Source of the DNA: Bacillota bacterium
GTDB lineage: Bacteria; Bacillota; Clostridia; Saccharofermentanales; Saccharofermentanaceae
Direction of reading: 5' to 3'
Assembly: GCA_023397475.1 (NCBI GenBank)
Contig: JAEWUD010000056.1
Coordinates: 1-64,000 of the forward strand
Length of the DNA: 64,000 bases
Positions 53,210 through 63,029 of this stretch are shown here, piece by piece. Positions within the stretch are counted from its first letter, which is position 1; the number at the start of each line of letters is the position of its first letter. The translations under genes were made by a program, and so were the position numbers. A model generated the notes under the pieces. The model worked only from the letters and a program-made list of their open reading frames with translations. It was not told where the DNA came from and did no database searches.

Positions 53210-54772
53210 ATGCGAGAGAAAACGATGGACAAGACGGACATTGCGATTTCCATGAAGGGCATCAGTAAGACATTCGGATCAGTTGTCGCCAATGATGACA
53301 TTCATTTTGAAGTGCGCAGAGGTGAAATTCACGCACTTCTCGGTGAGAACGGATCCGGCAAGAGCACACTGATGAACATTCTTTCCGGAATCTATCGCCC
53401 GGATCAGGGGATAATCGAGGTATACGGTAAGGAGAAGGTGTTTCTTTCTCCCAAGGATTCTATCGCGTGTGGCATAGGCATGGTGCATCAGCATTTTAAG
53501 TTGGCTGACGCTCTTACCGCAGCGGAGAATATCTCCGGCGGCTCAAGAGGTTTTCTTACGCACCGCAAGAAGGAATCAGAAGCAATACGCACATTTTCTG
53601 AAAAATACGGCATGGAAATTCGACCGGAACAGTTGACCAACCAACTGTCCGTGAGCGAGAAACAGACAGTTGAGATACTGAAGGTTCTTTACCGCGGCGC
53701 GGAGATTCTCGTCCTGGACGAGCCGACGGCCGTCTTGACACCGCAGGAGATCAGACGACTGTTCCGTGTTCTTCGTAAGATGCGCGATGATGGATGTTCG
53801 ATCGTGTTTATCAGTCACAAACTCAATGAAGTGATGGATCTATGTGATCGGGTAACCGTGCTTCGTAAAGGCAAGAGCATCGATACCTTTGATATCGATT
53901 CGATCGATGCCTATGAACTCGTAGAGAAAATGGTGGGTCGCAAGGTGGACTTATCGATCGACCGTCCGGATCCACCGGTGGATCGTAAGGAATGCCTGAC
54001 CGTTGACCAGCTGAGTGTACGCGACGAGAACGGATACAGGAAACTCTCCAATATAAGCTTTTCTCTGGCGAACGGAGAGATCCTCGGCGTTGCGGGACTT
54101 GCCGGAAGCGGACAGAAGGAATTATGTGAGGCAATTGCCGGAATCCTTCCGTGCGAGACGGGTAAGATATTCTTTGAGGGCACCGAGATTTCAGGGAAAT
54201 CTCCGCGTGAGATCATCCGCCGCGGTGTGTCGATGAGTTTCATTCCCGAAGATCGCCTCGGCATGGGCCTTTGTGCCTCCATGGATATTACCGAAAACAT
54301 TCTTCTCAAGGATTACGCCTTTCTTCCGGGTCCCTTCCTTCAGACGTCGAAGGCGAAGGAGAAAGCCGAACGCATCGTTCGTGAGTTGGAGATTAGTACT
54401 CCGGGAATCGATCATCCTGTCCGTAAGCTGTCCGGAGGTAATATCCAGAAAGTTATCCTCGGCCGGGAGATTAACCTGAGTCCAAAACTCATTATCACGG
54501 CATATGCGGTGCGCGGTCTTGATATAAATTCTTCCTATACGATTTATAATCTTCTCAACGAACAGAAGCGCAAGAACGTCGCAATTCTGTATATCGGAGA
54601 AGATCTCGATGTTCTGTTGGAACTGTGTGATCGCATTATGGTACTCTGTGCCGGAGAGGTTACCGGTATTGTCGATGCACGAACGGTAACCAAAGAAGAA
54701 GTCGGTCAGATGATGTCCGGAACACGATATGAAGAACTGAAGGGAGGCGTCGAATATGTTTCGAATAACTAA
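53210..54772 (+). CDS. nupA: Nucleoside ABC transporter ATPase
   Basis: 520 residues with two ABC domains. First: GENGSGKSTLMNILSG (Walker A), LSVSEKQTVEILK, VLDEPTAVLTPQE (Walker B). Second: GLAGSGQKELCEAIAG, LSGGNIQKVILGREI, RGLDINSSY. In the second domain the usual AQPTRGLD reads AYAVRGLD; the Walker B neighbour is altered but the Asp is kept. Homologous to YufO/NupA. Start ATG 53210 with AAGGG RBS; ATG 53225 is an alternative. The start of permease 1 overlaps its end. Confidence 0.92.
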   Translation: MREKTMDKTDIAISMKGISKTFGSVVANDDIHFEVRRGEIHALLGENGSGKSTLMNILSGIYRPDQGIIEVYGKEKVFLSPKDSIACGIGMVHQHFKLADALTAAENISGGSRGFLTHRKKESEAIRTFSEKYGMEIRPEQLTNQLSVSEKQTVEILKVLYRGAEILVLDEPTAVLTPQEIRRLFRVLRKMRDDGCSIVFISHKLNEVMDLCDRVTVLRKGKSIDTFDIDSIDAYELVEKMVGRKVDLSIDRPDPPVDRKECLTVDQLSVRDENGYRKLSNISFSLANGEILGVAGLAGSGQKELCEAIAGILPCETGKIFFEGTEISGKSPREIIRRGVSMSFIPEDRLGMGLCASMDITENILLKDYAFLPGPFLQTSKAKEKAERIVRELEISTPGIDHPVRKLSGGNIQKVILGREINLSPKLIITAYAVRGLDINSSYTIYNLLNEQKRKNVAILYIGEDLDVLLELCDRIMVLCAGEVTGIVDARTVTKEEVGQMMSGTRYEELKGGVEYVSNN

Positions 54773-55829
54773 ACGCGACGATCTTCCGACGCTCTATGTC
54801 TATTTGATTCGAGCGGGTTCCATCATTACCGGCCTGCTGCTGGCTTGTGTCCTGATGCTCGTCCTTGGATATAACCCGATCGAGACTCTCGGTGCACTGG
54901 TCAGCGGTTCTTTCGGATCGCCCAGCGCTATACGCAATACGATTACCATCGCGATTCCTCTGGCGATCACTGCGCTTGGGTTAGCGATTGCCTTTCGTAT
55001 GAAATACTGGAACATCGGCGGTGAGGGACAGATCATTATGGGCTGTGTATTCGCTACTTTTGTGTCCCATAATCTTCCGCCGGAGACGCCCGGTTTTCTG
55101 ATGATTCTGTTGATGGGAATCGCGGGATTCGCGGGAGGAGCTTTCTGGGCATTAATTCCCGGGTTATTTCGCATTTATTCACGCACCAACGAGACGCTCT
55201 TCACGTTGATGATGAACTATATTGCATTGGGCATTGTCCAATATCTGCATTATGTTCTGTGGCGGGATCCCAGTGCCAACGGATTTCCCAAGATTCGGGC
55301 GATTCCGGATCAAGCACATCTTCCGATTATTTTCGGTGTCCATTCGGGTTGGATCGCCGTCATTGTTCTCGCCGTCGTGGTGTTTCTGCTCATCCGAAAG
55401 ACAAAGCTAGGATACGAGATTCGCGTCGTCGGCGAGAGTGCTCCCACGGCAAACTATGCCGGTATGAACGTGAAGAAGGTTCTTCTTACAGGTGTGATTC
55501 TTTCCGGCGGACTTGTCGGACTGGCGGGAATGTTGAAATTATCCGGTGCCGTCTATACCTTGTCGCCTTCGATTACCGGAAATGCAGGATTTACTGCGAT
55601 CATTGTCGCATGGCTCTCCGGACTTTCTGCGCCGGTGATGGTTCTGGTTTCTATCCTGATCGCCGCATTGGAGCAAGGATCACAGGTCATCCAGATCAAA
55701 TTACAGATACCGTCTTCTGTCGCTTCTGTTATTCAGGGATTAATACTTATGTCCGCCCTGGGTGGGGAGTTTTTCCTCCGTTATCGCGTTGTTAAAGACA
55801 GAAAAGACAGTAAGAAAGGAGGCGTGTAA
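54756..55829 (+). CDS. nupB: Nucleoside ABC transporter permease 1
   Basis: 357 residues, BPD_transp_2-type permease with about ten helices; NIGGEGQIIMGCVFATF is the conserved sequence near residue 85. Homologue of YufP. Overlaps the ATPase gene by 17 bp. Ends with TAA overlapping the next ATG (TAATG). Confidence 0.9.
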   Translation: MFRITKRDDLPTLYVYLIRAGSIITGLLLACVLMLVLGYNPIETLGALVSGSFGSPSAIRNTITIAIPLAITALGLAIAFRMKYWNIGGEGQIIMGCVFATFVSHNLPPETPGFLMILLMGIAGFAGGAFWALIPGLFRIYSRTNETLFTLMMNYIALGIVQYLHYVLWRDPSANGFPKIRAIPDQAHLPIIFGVHSGWIAVIVLAVVVFLLIRKTKLGYEIRVVGESAPTANYAGMNVKKVLLTGVILSGGLVGLAGMLKLSGAVYTLSPSITGNAGFTAIIVAWLSGLSAPVMVLVSILIAALEQGSQVIQIKLQIPSSVASVIQGLILMSALGGEFFLRYRVVKDRKDSKKGGV

Positions 55830-56797
55830 TGGATATTTCATTTATTATCGCTACATTTATCGCCTCAGCGGTCGCATACAGTGTTTCTCTTCTGATGGGT
55901 ACGTTGGGTGAACTTCTCACGGAACGTGCGGGTAATGTGAATCTCGGTGTCGAGGGCATGATGCTTCTCGGCGGCGCCTGCGGCTATGTCGCTGCCGTAC
56001 GCAGTGACAGCATGCTTGTTGCCGTTCTCGCCGCATCGTTCGGTGCGGCAGCCGGCGCCATGCTGTACGCGGTGCTCACGGTGACTCTGCGAGCGAATCA
56101 GAATGTCACAGGACTTGCTCTGACGACATTCGGAGCCGGACTTGCCAACACTCTCGGAAGTACGGCGGCGAACACAAATACTCCGCAACATATTTCTGAT
56201 TTCTTCTCGTGGCATCCGTTTGCTTTGCCGGATCCGCAGAATCCCTTCCTTCGTTTTATCAATATCGCCTTCCTGTCCCATGATCTTTTCGTCTATATCG
56301 CGATTATCATTGCCGTGCTCATGTACTTTTTTCTCTTCCGCACTCGCGAGGGCTTATCGATACGCATGGTCGGAGAGAATCCCGCTGCCGCGGACGCTGC
56401 GGGTATTTCGGTTACGCGGATCAAGTACATGTACATTCTGATCGGCGGTGTTCTCTGCGGTCTGGGGGGGCTATATATTCCTCTGGTATTGCAGAAGACG
56501 TGGCATGCCGACATTACGGCCGGTAAGGGTTGGATCGTTGTTGCTCTTGTTATTTTCGTGCGCTGGCATCCGATCAAGGCAATCGGAGGCGCTCTGGTTT
56601 TTGGGGCTTTATCTATCATCGGATTGACGATTCAACAGTTTCCCGAAATGTCCTCAATGCTGTTTTTTAATCAATACATCATGGTCATGTACCCCTATAT
56701 TCTTACGGTGATTGTTCTCATTATCACCTATGCTCGCAAGAAGGCATGGAGAGGACCGAATGCAATCGGGTCGGCATTTTTTCGCGAAGAACGATAG
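55829..56797 (+). CDS. nupC: Nucleoside ABC transporter permease 2
   Basis: 322 residues, second BPD_transp_2 permease with GNVNLGVEGMMLLGGACGYVAA (counterpart of the NIGGEGQ motif). Homologue of YufQ. Completes a BMP-ATPase-permease-permease operon after xpt. The c-di-AMP gene cluster begins 50 bp downstream with a possible -10 box (TATAAT at about 56812). Confidence 0.9.
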   Translation: MDISFIIATFIASAVAYSVSLLMGTLGELLTERAGNVNLGVEGMMLLGGACGYVAAVRSDSMLVAVLAASFGAAAGAMLYAVLTVTLRANQNVTGLALTTFGAGLANTLGSTAANTNTPQHISDFFSWHPFALPDPQNPFLRFINIAFLSHDLFVYIAIIIAVLMYFFLFRTREGLSIRMVGENPAAADAAGISVTRIKYMYILIGGVLCGLGGLYIPLVLQKTWHADITAGKGWIVVALVIFVRWHPIKAIGGALVFGALSIIGLTIQQFPEMSSMLFFNQYIMVMYPYILTVIVLIITYARKKAWRGPNAIGSAFFREER

Positions 56798-56847
56798 CCA
56801 CGACGAATATGATATAATAGATCGTAAAAAAATGATGGGAGGATGCT

Positions 56848-58353
56848 TTGAATAACGGCGTAATCGCACCGATCGTGGATTTTATTCGCGAATTGTTTGC
56901 TGGTTTGAATAGCGGACTCCTTTTTTTTGGAGGGCCGGCGGATATTGTACGCTACGTCGTCGACATCCTTCTCATTACCTTCGTTATCTACTATTTGCTT
57001 CGTGTTTTGCGTGAGACGCGCGCATGGCAACTTCTGAAGGGTGCCCTGCTCATTGTTATCATCACGATGGTTTGCGGGATATTCGGACTGGAGATGGTAG
57101 GGTTTATTTTCGACAAGATTTTGTATGTTGTCGCAGTGGCCTTTGTCATCATCTTTCAGCCGGAGCTGCGACGTGCGCTTGAGACCGTAGGTCTTAAGTC
57201 ATTTTCGCCTCTGTCTGTCGCATTTGCACCGGATTATCAGGATTCACAGCATGTTGTCTCGGATATGGTCGATGAGATGTCTACTGCCTGTATGCAGATG
57301 GCGCAAACATACACCGGGGCATTGATTATTTTTGAGCGCAATTCGCGGTTGTCTGAATTAACGCAGCAGGAGAACGCGGTCAAGCTGGACTCGTCGGTAA
57401 CCATGACGATGCTGTCGTCGATATTCTATAAGGGATCACCGCTTCATGACGGTGCGATCGTCATACGTAACGGTCGTATTATCGCCGCACGTTGCCATGT
57501 GCCTCTCGCGGATAATTACCGGATTCGAGAGGATCTCGGGACGCGTCACCGCGCGGCAATCGGGGCAAGCGAGCTGGGAGACGCCGTTGCGATTGCTGTA
57601 TCCGAGGAGAGAGGTACCGTCTCCATCGCCTTGGACGGCACCTTGTATGTGATGAAGAACCGGGAAGAGTTGCGGAATAATCTGCGGTACCTTCTCGGTG
57701 TCGCCGGTACGGTTCCGACACTCGGAGAACGTATTCGCTCCCGGTATAATGACGGGAGGAACAAGGCGCGTTACAAGAAGGCGATTCGAGTCGCTCAGGC
57801 CGCGAGAGCGAAGAGCGTTTCGACGGGCACCGCGACGGAGAAGACACCGTCTGCAGACGCAATCGCGGAAGGCGCCGCCACTGCCGGCGTGACATCCAGC
57901 GCAGAATTACGTGATGTGGCCACAGCGGGAACTCTTCCTGTGGCCATCAAGAAGCACGCGACAACGGCAACCTATCAGAAGGTTCTGATGATCGCCGCGT
58001 CGTTTGTGATTTCGCTCGGACTCTGGCTCTATATTCAGATTACGAGCAATCCAATTGCCGAGAAATCGGTTACCGTTAAGGTTGAGAGTCTCAATGCGGA
58101 TATCCTTCAGGACAGAGGACTTGATGCATATTACCCGGTTACTTCTGTGACACTCAATGTTGTTGGTCGGAAGGCTACGATCGATCGATTTGAATCTGAC
58201 GACATATCCGCTTTTGTGGATTTTTCCGATATCTTTACTGCTGGAATTACCGAGATGGAGATACGGACCAACTCCGGAATCTCTGAGTATTTTCGCGTAG
58301 AATCGCAGAGCAAAGAGAAGGTATCTGTCGTTATTACTACCGATGAAGAATGA
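56848..58353 (+). CDS. cdaA: Diadenylate cyclase CdaA fused to a CdaR (YbbR) domain
   Basis: 501 residues. Three N-terminal helices (about 25-90), then the DAC domain (about 100-280) with DGAIVIR (about 201-207) and RHRAAIG (about 233-239), which make c-di-AMP from two ATP. A Pro/Ala/Thr-rich linker (about 290-370), a new membrane helix (about 376-395, VLMIAASFVISLGLWLYIQI) and one YbbR domain (about 396-501) follow. In most Bacillota cdaA and cdaR (four YbbR domains) are separate genes. TTG start with RBS GGGAGGATGCT. Confidence 0.93.
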   Translation: MNNGVIAPIVDFIRELFAGLNSGLLFFGGPADIVRYVVDILLITFVIYYLLRVLRETRAWQLLKGALLIVIITMVCGIFGLEMVGFIFDKILYVVAVAFVIIFQPELRRALETVGLKSFSPLSVAFAPDYQDSQHVVSDMVDEMSTACMQMAQTYTGALIIFERNSRLSELTQQENAVKLDSSVTMTMLSSIFYKGSPLHDGAIVIRNGRIIAARCHVPLADNYRIREDLGTRHRAAIGASELGDAVAIAVSEERGTVSIALDGTLYVMKNREELRNNLRYLLGVAGTVPTLGERIRSRYNDGRNKARYKKAIRVAQAARAKSVSTGTATEKTPSADAIAEGAATAGVTSSAELRDVATAGTLPVAIKKHATTATYQKVLMIAASFVISLGLWLYIQITSNPIAEKSVTVKVESLNADILQDRGLDAYYPVTSVTLNVVGRKATIDRFESDDISAFVDFSDIFTAGITEMEIRTNSGISEYFRVESQSKEKVSVVITTDEE

Positions 58354-58389
58354 CATGAGTGTCGTTCTTTTCACGTTATGGAGGTATCT

Positions 58390-59751
58390 ATGAGTCGCTT
58401 ATTTGGAACAGACGGGGTTCGTGGTGTGGCGAATCGCGAGCTGACACCTGATTTAGCCTATAAACTCGGAGTAGCCGGTGCACGTGTTCTTGCCGGAGAG
58501 ACCAGTCACAAGCCATTGATCCTGATTGGTTCCGATACAAGAATATCCTGCGGCATGCTCGAATCCGCGCTTACAGCCGGAATTTGCTCGGCGGGTGCGG
58601 ACGTTATTGTATGCGGTGTTGTTCCGACGCCCGCTGTTGCATATCTTACGCGAAAATATCGCTGTGATGCCGGTGTTGTTATTTCCGCGTCACATAATTC
58701 TTTCGAATACAACGGGATCAAGTTCTTTTCGGGCGACGGGTTCAAGTTGCCGGATTCTATTGAAGACGAGATTGAGAATCATATTCGCGATTATGATGAA
58801 GGCAATTGGTCTCGACCGGAAGGCGCTGATGTCGGACGGCGCTTGGAGAAGCCCGGTGCTGCACATGAGTACGCGGAACATCTGAAGCGAAGGATGAGTG
58901 TTGATCTGTCTTCGATGAAGATTGCGATCGACTGTGCCAACGGAGCATCGAGTATGATCGCTCCTACATTATTCGCCGATCTTGGAGCCGAGGTCATCGC
59001 AATCGCAAATCAACCGGACGGTCTGAATATTAACGCGAATTGCGGATCTACCCATATGGGATGTCTGAAGGAGATCGTCGTTTCCGAACACTGTGATATT
59101 GGTCTGGCGTTCGACGGAGATGCGGATCGATTGCTGATTGTGGATGAATTCGGTCAGACGGTAGACGGCGATGCCATTCTCGCGATCGTTGGACTGGATA
59201 TGAAGACAGAGGGTGAGCTTCATAAGGATACTGTGGTTGTGACCGTTATGAGTAATCTCGGACTGGACATCATGGCGGCCGGAAACGGTCTGAAACTCGA
59301 GAAGACAAAGGTTGGCGATCGTTATGTTCTCGAGATGATGCGGGAGAACGGGTACAATCTCGGTGGAGAGCAATCCGGGCATGTGATCCTCCTGGATCAT
59401 TCGACGACAGGGGACGGAATGCTTACAGCGTTGGCTTTTCTTCGCGTAATTACCCGAAGAAACCTTCCTGTTTCCAAGGTAACGGACGTGATTCATGTGC
59501 TTCCGCAAGTTCTCAAACCCGCTCACATTCCCACGGAAAACAAATCAAAGGCAATGGTCGACGAGATGATTTCCGAAGAGATATGTAAGATGGAGGCGAT
59601 CCTGGACGGTCGGGGACGTATTCTCGTTCGACCTTCCGGTACAGAACCCATGATTCGTGTCATGATCGAGGGAGAAGACTATCAGATGATCGATGACATG
59701 GCCCAGAAGCTTGTCGAGCTAATTATTTCTCGTTACGGATCTAAGAAGTAA
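58390..59751 (+). CDS. glmM: Phosphoglucosamine mutase
   Basis: 453 residues. Interconverts GlcN-6-P and GlcN-1-P for UDP-GlcNAc. Phosphoserine at Ser101 in VVISASHNSFEYNG, metal-binding DGDADRLL, and RPSGTEPMIRVM at the end. The start at 58390 is chosen because ATG 58378 is part of the RBS (TTATGGAGGTATCT). In Bacillota GlmM binds CdaA and inhibits it; the adjacency preserves that link. Confidence 0.97.
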   Translation: MSRLFGTDGVRGVANRELTPDLAYKLGVAGARVLAGETSHKPLILIGSDTRISCGMLESALTAGICSAGADVIVCGVVPTPAVAYLTRKYRCDAGVVISASHNSFEYNGIKFFSGDGFKLPDSIEDEIENHIRDYDEGNWSRPEGADVGRRLEKPGAAHEYAEHLKRRMSVDLSSMKIAIDCANGASSMIAPTLFADLGAEVIAIANQPDGLNINANCGSTHMGCLKEIVVSEHCDIGLAFDGDADRLLIVDEFGQTVDGDAILAIVGLDMKTEGELHKDTVVVTVMSNLGLDIMAAGNGLKLEKTKVGDRYVLEMMRENGYNLGGEQSGHVILLDHSTTGDGMLTALAFLRVITRRNLPVSKVTDVIHVLPQVLKPAHIPTENKSKAMVDEMISEEICKMEAILDGRGRILVRPSGTEPMIRVMIEGEDYQMIDDMAQKLVELIISRYGSKK

Positions 59752-59767
59752 CAATCGGAGGTACCCT

Positions 59768-61633
59768 ATGTGCGGAATCGTTGGATATATCGGGAAAAAG
59801 GAAGCTCTTCCTATTCTTATAAACGGACTTAAGAAGCTCGAGTACAGAGGATATGATTCTGCCGGTGTAGCTTTCCTGGAGAACGGCGAGTTGGAAGTTA
59901 TCAAGAAGTGCGGTCGATTATCGAATCTTGAAGAATCACTTACTGCGATTGATTATCTGTGCGACAGCGACACCTGTCGACGTCCGGGGATTCATGTAGG
60001 CATCGGACATACGCGCTGGGCGACGCATGGAGCACCGAGTGACGAGAACTCACATCCGCACCTTTCAGCGAACGGAAGAATTTGTGTCGTTCATAACGGA
60101 ATCATCGAGAACTACATCGAACTACGATCATTCCTGATGAAGAAGGGTTATCTTTTCGCGTCAGAGACGGATACTGAGGTTATCGCGCAACTCATCGAGT
60201 ATCATTATTCGAACGGATGCAGTGCAGATCTCTTTAGCGCGGTGCAGACCGCTTTGCTTGAGGTCGAAGGCTCCTATGGACTCGGTGTATTGAGTTCCGA
60301 TTACCCCGATATGATGATTGCCGCGCGAAAAGACAGTCCGTTGGTGATCGGACTTGGCGAGGAGGAGAATCTCATCGCATCGGATATTCCTGCGCTCCTT
60401 GCGCATACAAGAGAAGCTCTGATCCTCGAAGATCGTGAGATGGCGATCCTCACCAAGGAGAAAGTCGTCGTATATGATTTACACGGCACCGTAGTGGAGC
60501 GCAGTCCGATTCATATTGAGTGGGATTCGGAAGCGGCCGAGAAGGGTGGATATGAGCACTTCATGATGAAGGAGATCAATGAGGAGCCCGTGGCACTTCG
60601 CAACACCATCTGCCCGCGAATTCGCGGCGGAGAGATTGTTCTGGAGAATTTTCCTTTCACAGAAGAGGACTTGAAGAAGGCGGGAAATATTCATATTGTT
60701 GCCTGCGGTACCGCTTTCTATGCGGGAAATGTCGGCAAGTATGCCATTGAGAAGCTTTGTCGCGTTCAAGTTATCGCGGATGTTGCATCGGAATTCCGTT
60801 ACAGAGACCCGATACTCGATGAGAATTCGATTGTAATTATCATCAGCCAATCCGGTGAGACGCTCGATACATTGGCTGCGATGCGTGAGGCAAAGAAGCG
60901 TGGCGCCAGAACGATGGCGATCGTCAATGTCGTTGGAAGTTCCATCGCGCGCGAGGCTGATTATGTCTTGTATACTTCCGCGGGACCGGAGATCGCCGTC
61001 GCTTCCACCAAGGCGTATAACACACAGGTGGCATCCGTGTATCTGCTGGCCGTCAAGATGGCATGGATACTGAAGACGATTGATCGTGAGACCTATGAGA
61101 CCTACCAGCGTGAGCTGTGCGAAATACCGGAGAAAATGACGCAAGTATTAACGATGCAGCAGGAGATTCAGCGATTTGCCTCCCAGCATTTCAATGCCGA
61201 GAGCATCTTCTTCATCGGGCGTGGCTTGGATTATGCGCTTTCGATGGAGGCATCTCTTAAACTCAAAGAGATATCCTATATTCATTCGGAAGCATATCCG
61301 GGTGGTGAACTGAAACATGGAACCATCGCTCTTATCGAAAAAGGCACCCTGGTGGTTTGCCCACTGACACAGGATGCCCTTCTCGATAAGATGCTTTCCA
61401 ATATTCAAGAGGTTAAGGCCCGAGGCGCCATTGTTCTTGGTATTGCTACCGAGTCACAGACCAAGGCAGAAGCTGTCTGTGACGAAGTCTTCGTGATTCC
61501 ACAGATCAATCCGCTTTTCGCGGCCTGTATTGCGGTAACCCCTTGCCAGATGTTTGCATATTATATGGCTGTATACAAGGGTTGCGATGTCGATAAACCG
61601 CGCAATCTCGCGAAAAGTGTTACGGTAGAGTAA
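59768..61633 (+). CDS. glmS: Glutamine-fructose-6-phosphate aminotransferase
   Basis: 621 residues. The glutaminase domain starts with the nucleophile Cys2 (MCGIVGYIG), followed by two SIS isomerase domains (CGTAFYAGNVGKYAIE, IGRGLDYALSMEASLKLKE) and the C-terminal VTVE. Makes GlcN-6-P for peptidoglycan. Only 16 bp separate it from glmM (RBS ATCGGAGGTACCCT), so the glmS ribozyme of many Bacillota cannot be upstream. Convergent with PPK2, 2 bp apart. Confidence 0.97.
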   Translation: MCGIVGYIGKKEALPILINGLKKLEYRGYDSAGVAFLENGELEVIKKCGRLSNLEESLTAIDYLCDSDTCRRPGIHVGIGHTRWATHGAPSDENSHPHLSANGRICVVHNGIIENYIELRSFLMKKGYLFASETDTEVIAQLIEYHYSNGCSADLFSAVQTALLEVEGSYGLGVLSSDYPDMMIAARKDSPLVIGLGEEENLIASDIPALLAHTREALILEDREMAILTKEKVVVYDLHGTVVERSPIHIEWDSEAAEKGGYEHFMMKEINEEPVALRNTICPRIRGGEIVLENFPFTEEDLKKAGNIHIVACGTAFYAGNVGKYAIEKLCRVQVIADVASEFRYRDPILDENSIVIIISQSGETLDTLAAMREAKKRGARTMAIVNVVGSSIAREADYVLYTSAGPEIAVASTKAYNTQVASVYLLAVKMAWILKTIDRETYETYQRELCEIPEKMTQVLTMQQEIQRFASQHFNAESIFFIGRGLDYALSMEASLKLKEISYIHSEAYPGGELKHGTIALIEKGTLVVCPLTQDALLDKMLSNIQEVKARGAIVLGIATESQTKAEAVCDEVFVIPQINPLFAACIAVTPCQMFAYYMAVYKGCDVDKPRNLAKSVTVE

Positions 61634-61635
61634 TC

Positions 61636-62505
61636 TCACTCGCTCTCTAAACGGGCCTTGCAATCGGTGAGTAGTGCTTTCTGCTCTTTTGCGAGCTCCG
61701 GGTACTTCGGATCGAGATTCTTTAATGTGTCGAGAAGAATTTCGCTGACAAGGGCTCGTGCGAACCATTTCTTGTCCGCAGGTACAACATACCATGGAGA
61801 GTGTTTGGTGGATGTCTCTCGAATCATATCCTCAAATGCTTCCTGATATTCGTTCCAGTGCTCGCGTTCGGCCAGATCGCCGGCACTGAATTTCCAATTC
61901 TTCTCCGGATCATTGATGCGTGCCAGGAAGCGTTTCTTCTGCTCGTTCTTCGAGACATGCAAGAAGATCTTAACTGGGATGATGCCGTTCTCTTTCAAAT
62001 AGCGCTCAAAATCATTGATCTGACGGTATCTCTTCTCCCAGAAGTCGTCATCAATGACGATTTTTTCGGGAAGAGGTTGCTTCTTCGGAAGATCGTGAAC
62101 CCGGGCTACCAGAACATCCTCATAGTGCGAACGATTGAAAATGCCAATCATCCCACGAGCAGGCAACTCTTTGACAATGCGCCAGAGATAGTCGTGATCG
62201 AGTTCGGAGGAAGACGGAGCCTTGAAGCAAACAACCTGACAACCTTGCGGATTGATTCCGCTCGCGACATGCTTGATCGTCCCGTCTTTGCCGGCGGCGT
62301 CCATCGCCTGGATAATCAGCAGAATCGCACGTGTATTCTCCGCGTAAAGCTTGTCCTGAAGCTTCGCGATCTGTTCGGTATTCTCGCGCATTTCTTCTTC
62401 GACAGCCTGCTGATCACTCTCCGAGAAATGCAGTGTATCATCGCATTGAATGTCCGAAAGTCGAAAGTTTTTACCTTCTTTGATACAAAATGATTCGATC
62501 TTCAT
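61636..62505 (-). CDS. Polyphosphate kinase 2 (PPK2) family protein
   Basis: 289 residues. Walker A-like AMDAAGKDGTIKHV with the D-A-A-G-K-D-G signature, the lid region FNRSHYEDVLVARVH, and EKRYRQINDFERYL. PPK2 enzymes phosphorylate nucleotides with polyphosphate; class cannot be set by eye. RBS ACAGGAGGTTCTCGTC. Single gene, no visible terminator before glmS. Confidence 0.93.
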   Translation of the reverse strand: MKIESFCIKEGKNFRLSDIQCDDTLHFSESDQQAVEEEMRENTEQIAKLQDKLYAENTRAILLIIQAMDAAGKDGTIKHVASGINPQGCQVVCFKAPSSSELDHDYLWRIVKELPARGMIGIFNRSHYEDVLVARVHDLPKKQPLPEKIVIDDDFWEKRYRQINDFERYLKENGIIPVKIFLHVSKNEQKKRFLARINDPEKNWKFSAGDLAEREHWNEYQEAFEDMIRETSTKHSPWYVVPADKKWFARALVSEILLDTLKNLDPKYPELAKEQKALLTDCKARLESE

Positions 62506-62581
62506 GACGAGAACCTCCTGTTATTTTTCTTTTATTGTATTCCAATGACTGACGTGATGCAAAGAATTGACTTCTCGCGCA

Positions 62582-62608
62582 ATCTGTTATATAAAATATA
62601 TAACAGAT
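62582..62608 (+). promoter_or_regulatory. GntR (YtrA-type) operator
   Basis: ATCTGTTATATA-AAA-TATATAACAGAT, perfect 12-bp arms, lies 26 bp before the regulator start. Likely autoregulatory site. Confidence 0.8.
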
Positions 62609-62633
62609 GTTGGAATGGAAGGAGGAGGGTTAT

Positions 62634-63029
62634 ATGATACTTGCCGTCGATTTCCTCAGTGAAATGCCCATCTATATGCAGATCTACGAACAGATTGTGA
62701 TGGCGATATCCACGGGAGAACTGGCGCCCGGAGAGAGTCTTCCGTCGGTTCGACGCCTGTCGGAAGATATTGGCGTTAATATTCACACCGTCAATAAAAC
62801 ATACGCAATACTTCGAGATGACGGCTACATCCATATGACCCGACGATCCGGCGCCGAAGTGGCGACAAGGATGCCGGATAAGTCTGTACTGCTGCCATCC
62901 TTAACCGGGCGCCTTCGTCAACTCGCAGCACAGGCATCTGTCCATGGAATCGGAGAAGAAGAATTCCTGCTCTACGCCCGAACATCGTACCGCGAAGCAA
63001 TTTCAAAAGAAAATGAGGATGTTCTATGA
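62634..63029 (+). CDS. GntR family regulator, YtrA type
   Basis: 131 residues: winged helix (about 10-75, ESLPSVRRLSEDIGVNIHTVNKTYAILRDDGYI, shown here in part: SVRRLSEDIGVNIHTVNKTY) and only a short C-terminal tail, as in the YtrA subfamily. The start at 62634 follows GGAAGGAGGAGGGTTAT. Overlaps the downstream membrane protein gene (ATGA). A perfect palindrome upstream is its probable operator. Confidence 0.88.
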   Translation: MILAVDFLSEMPIYMQIYEQIVMAISTGELAPGESLPSVRRLSEDIGVNIHTVNKTYAILRDDGYIHMTRRSGAEVATRMPDKSVLLPSLTGRLRQLAAQASVHGIGEEEFLLYARTSYREAISKENEDVL

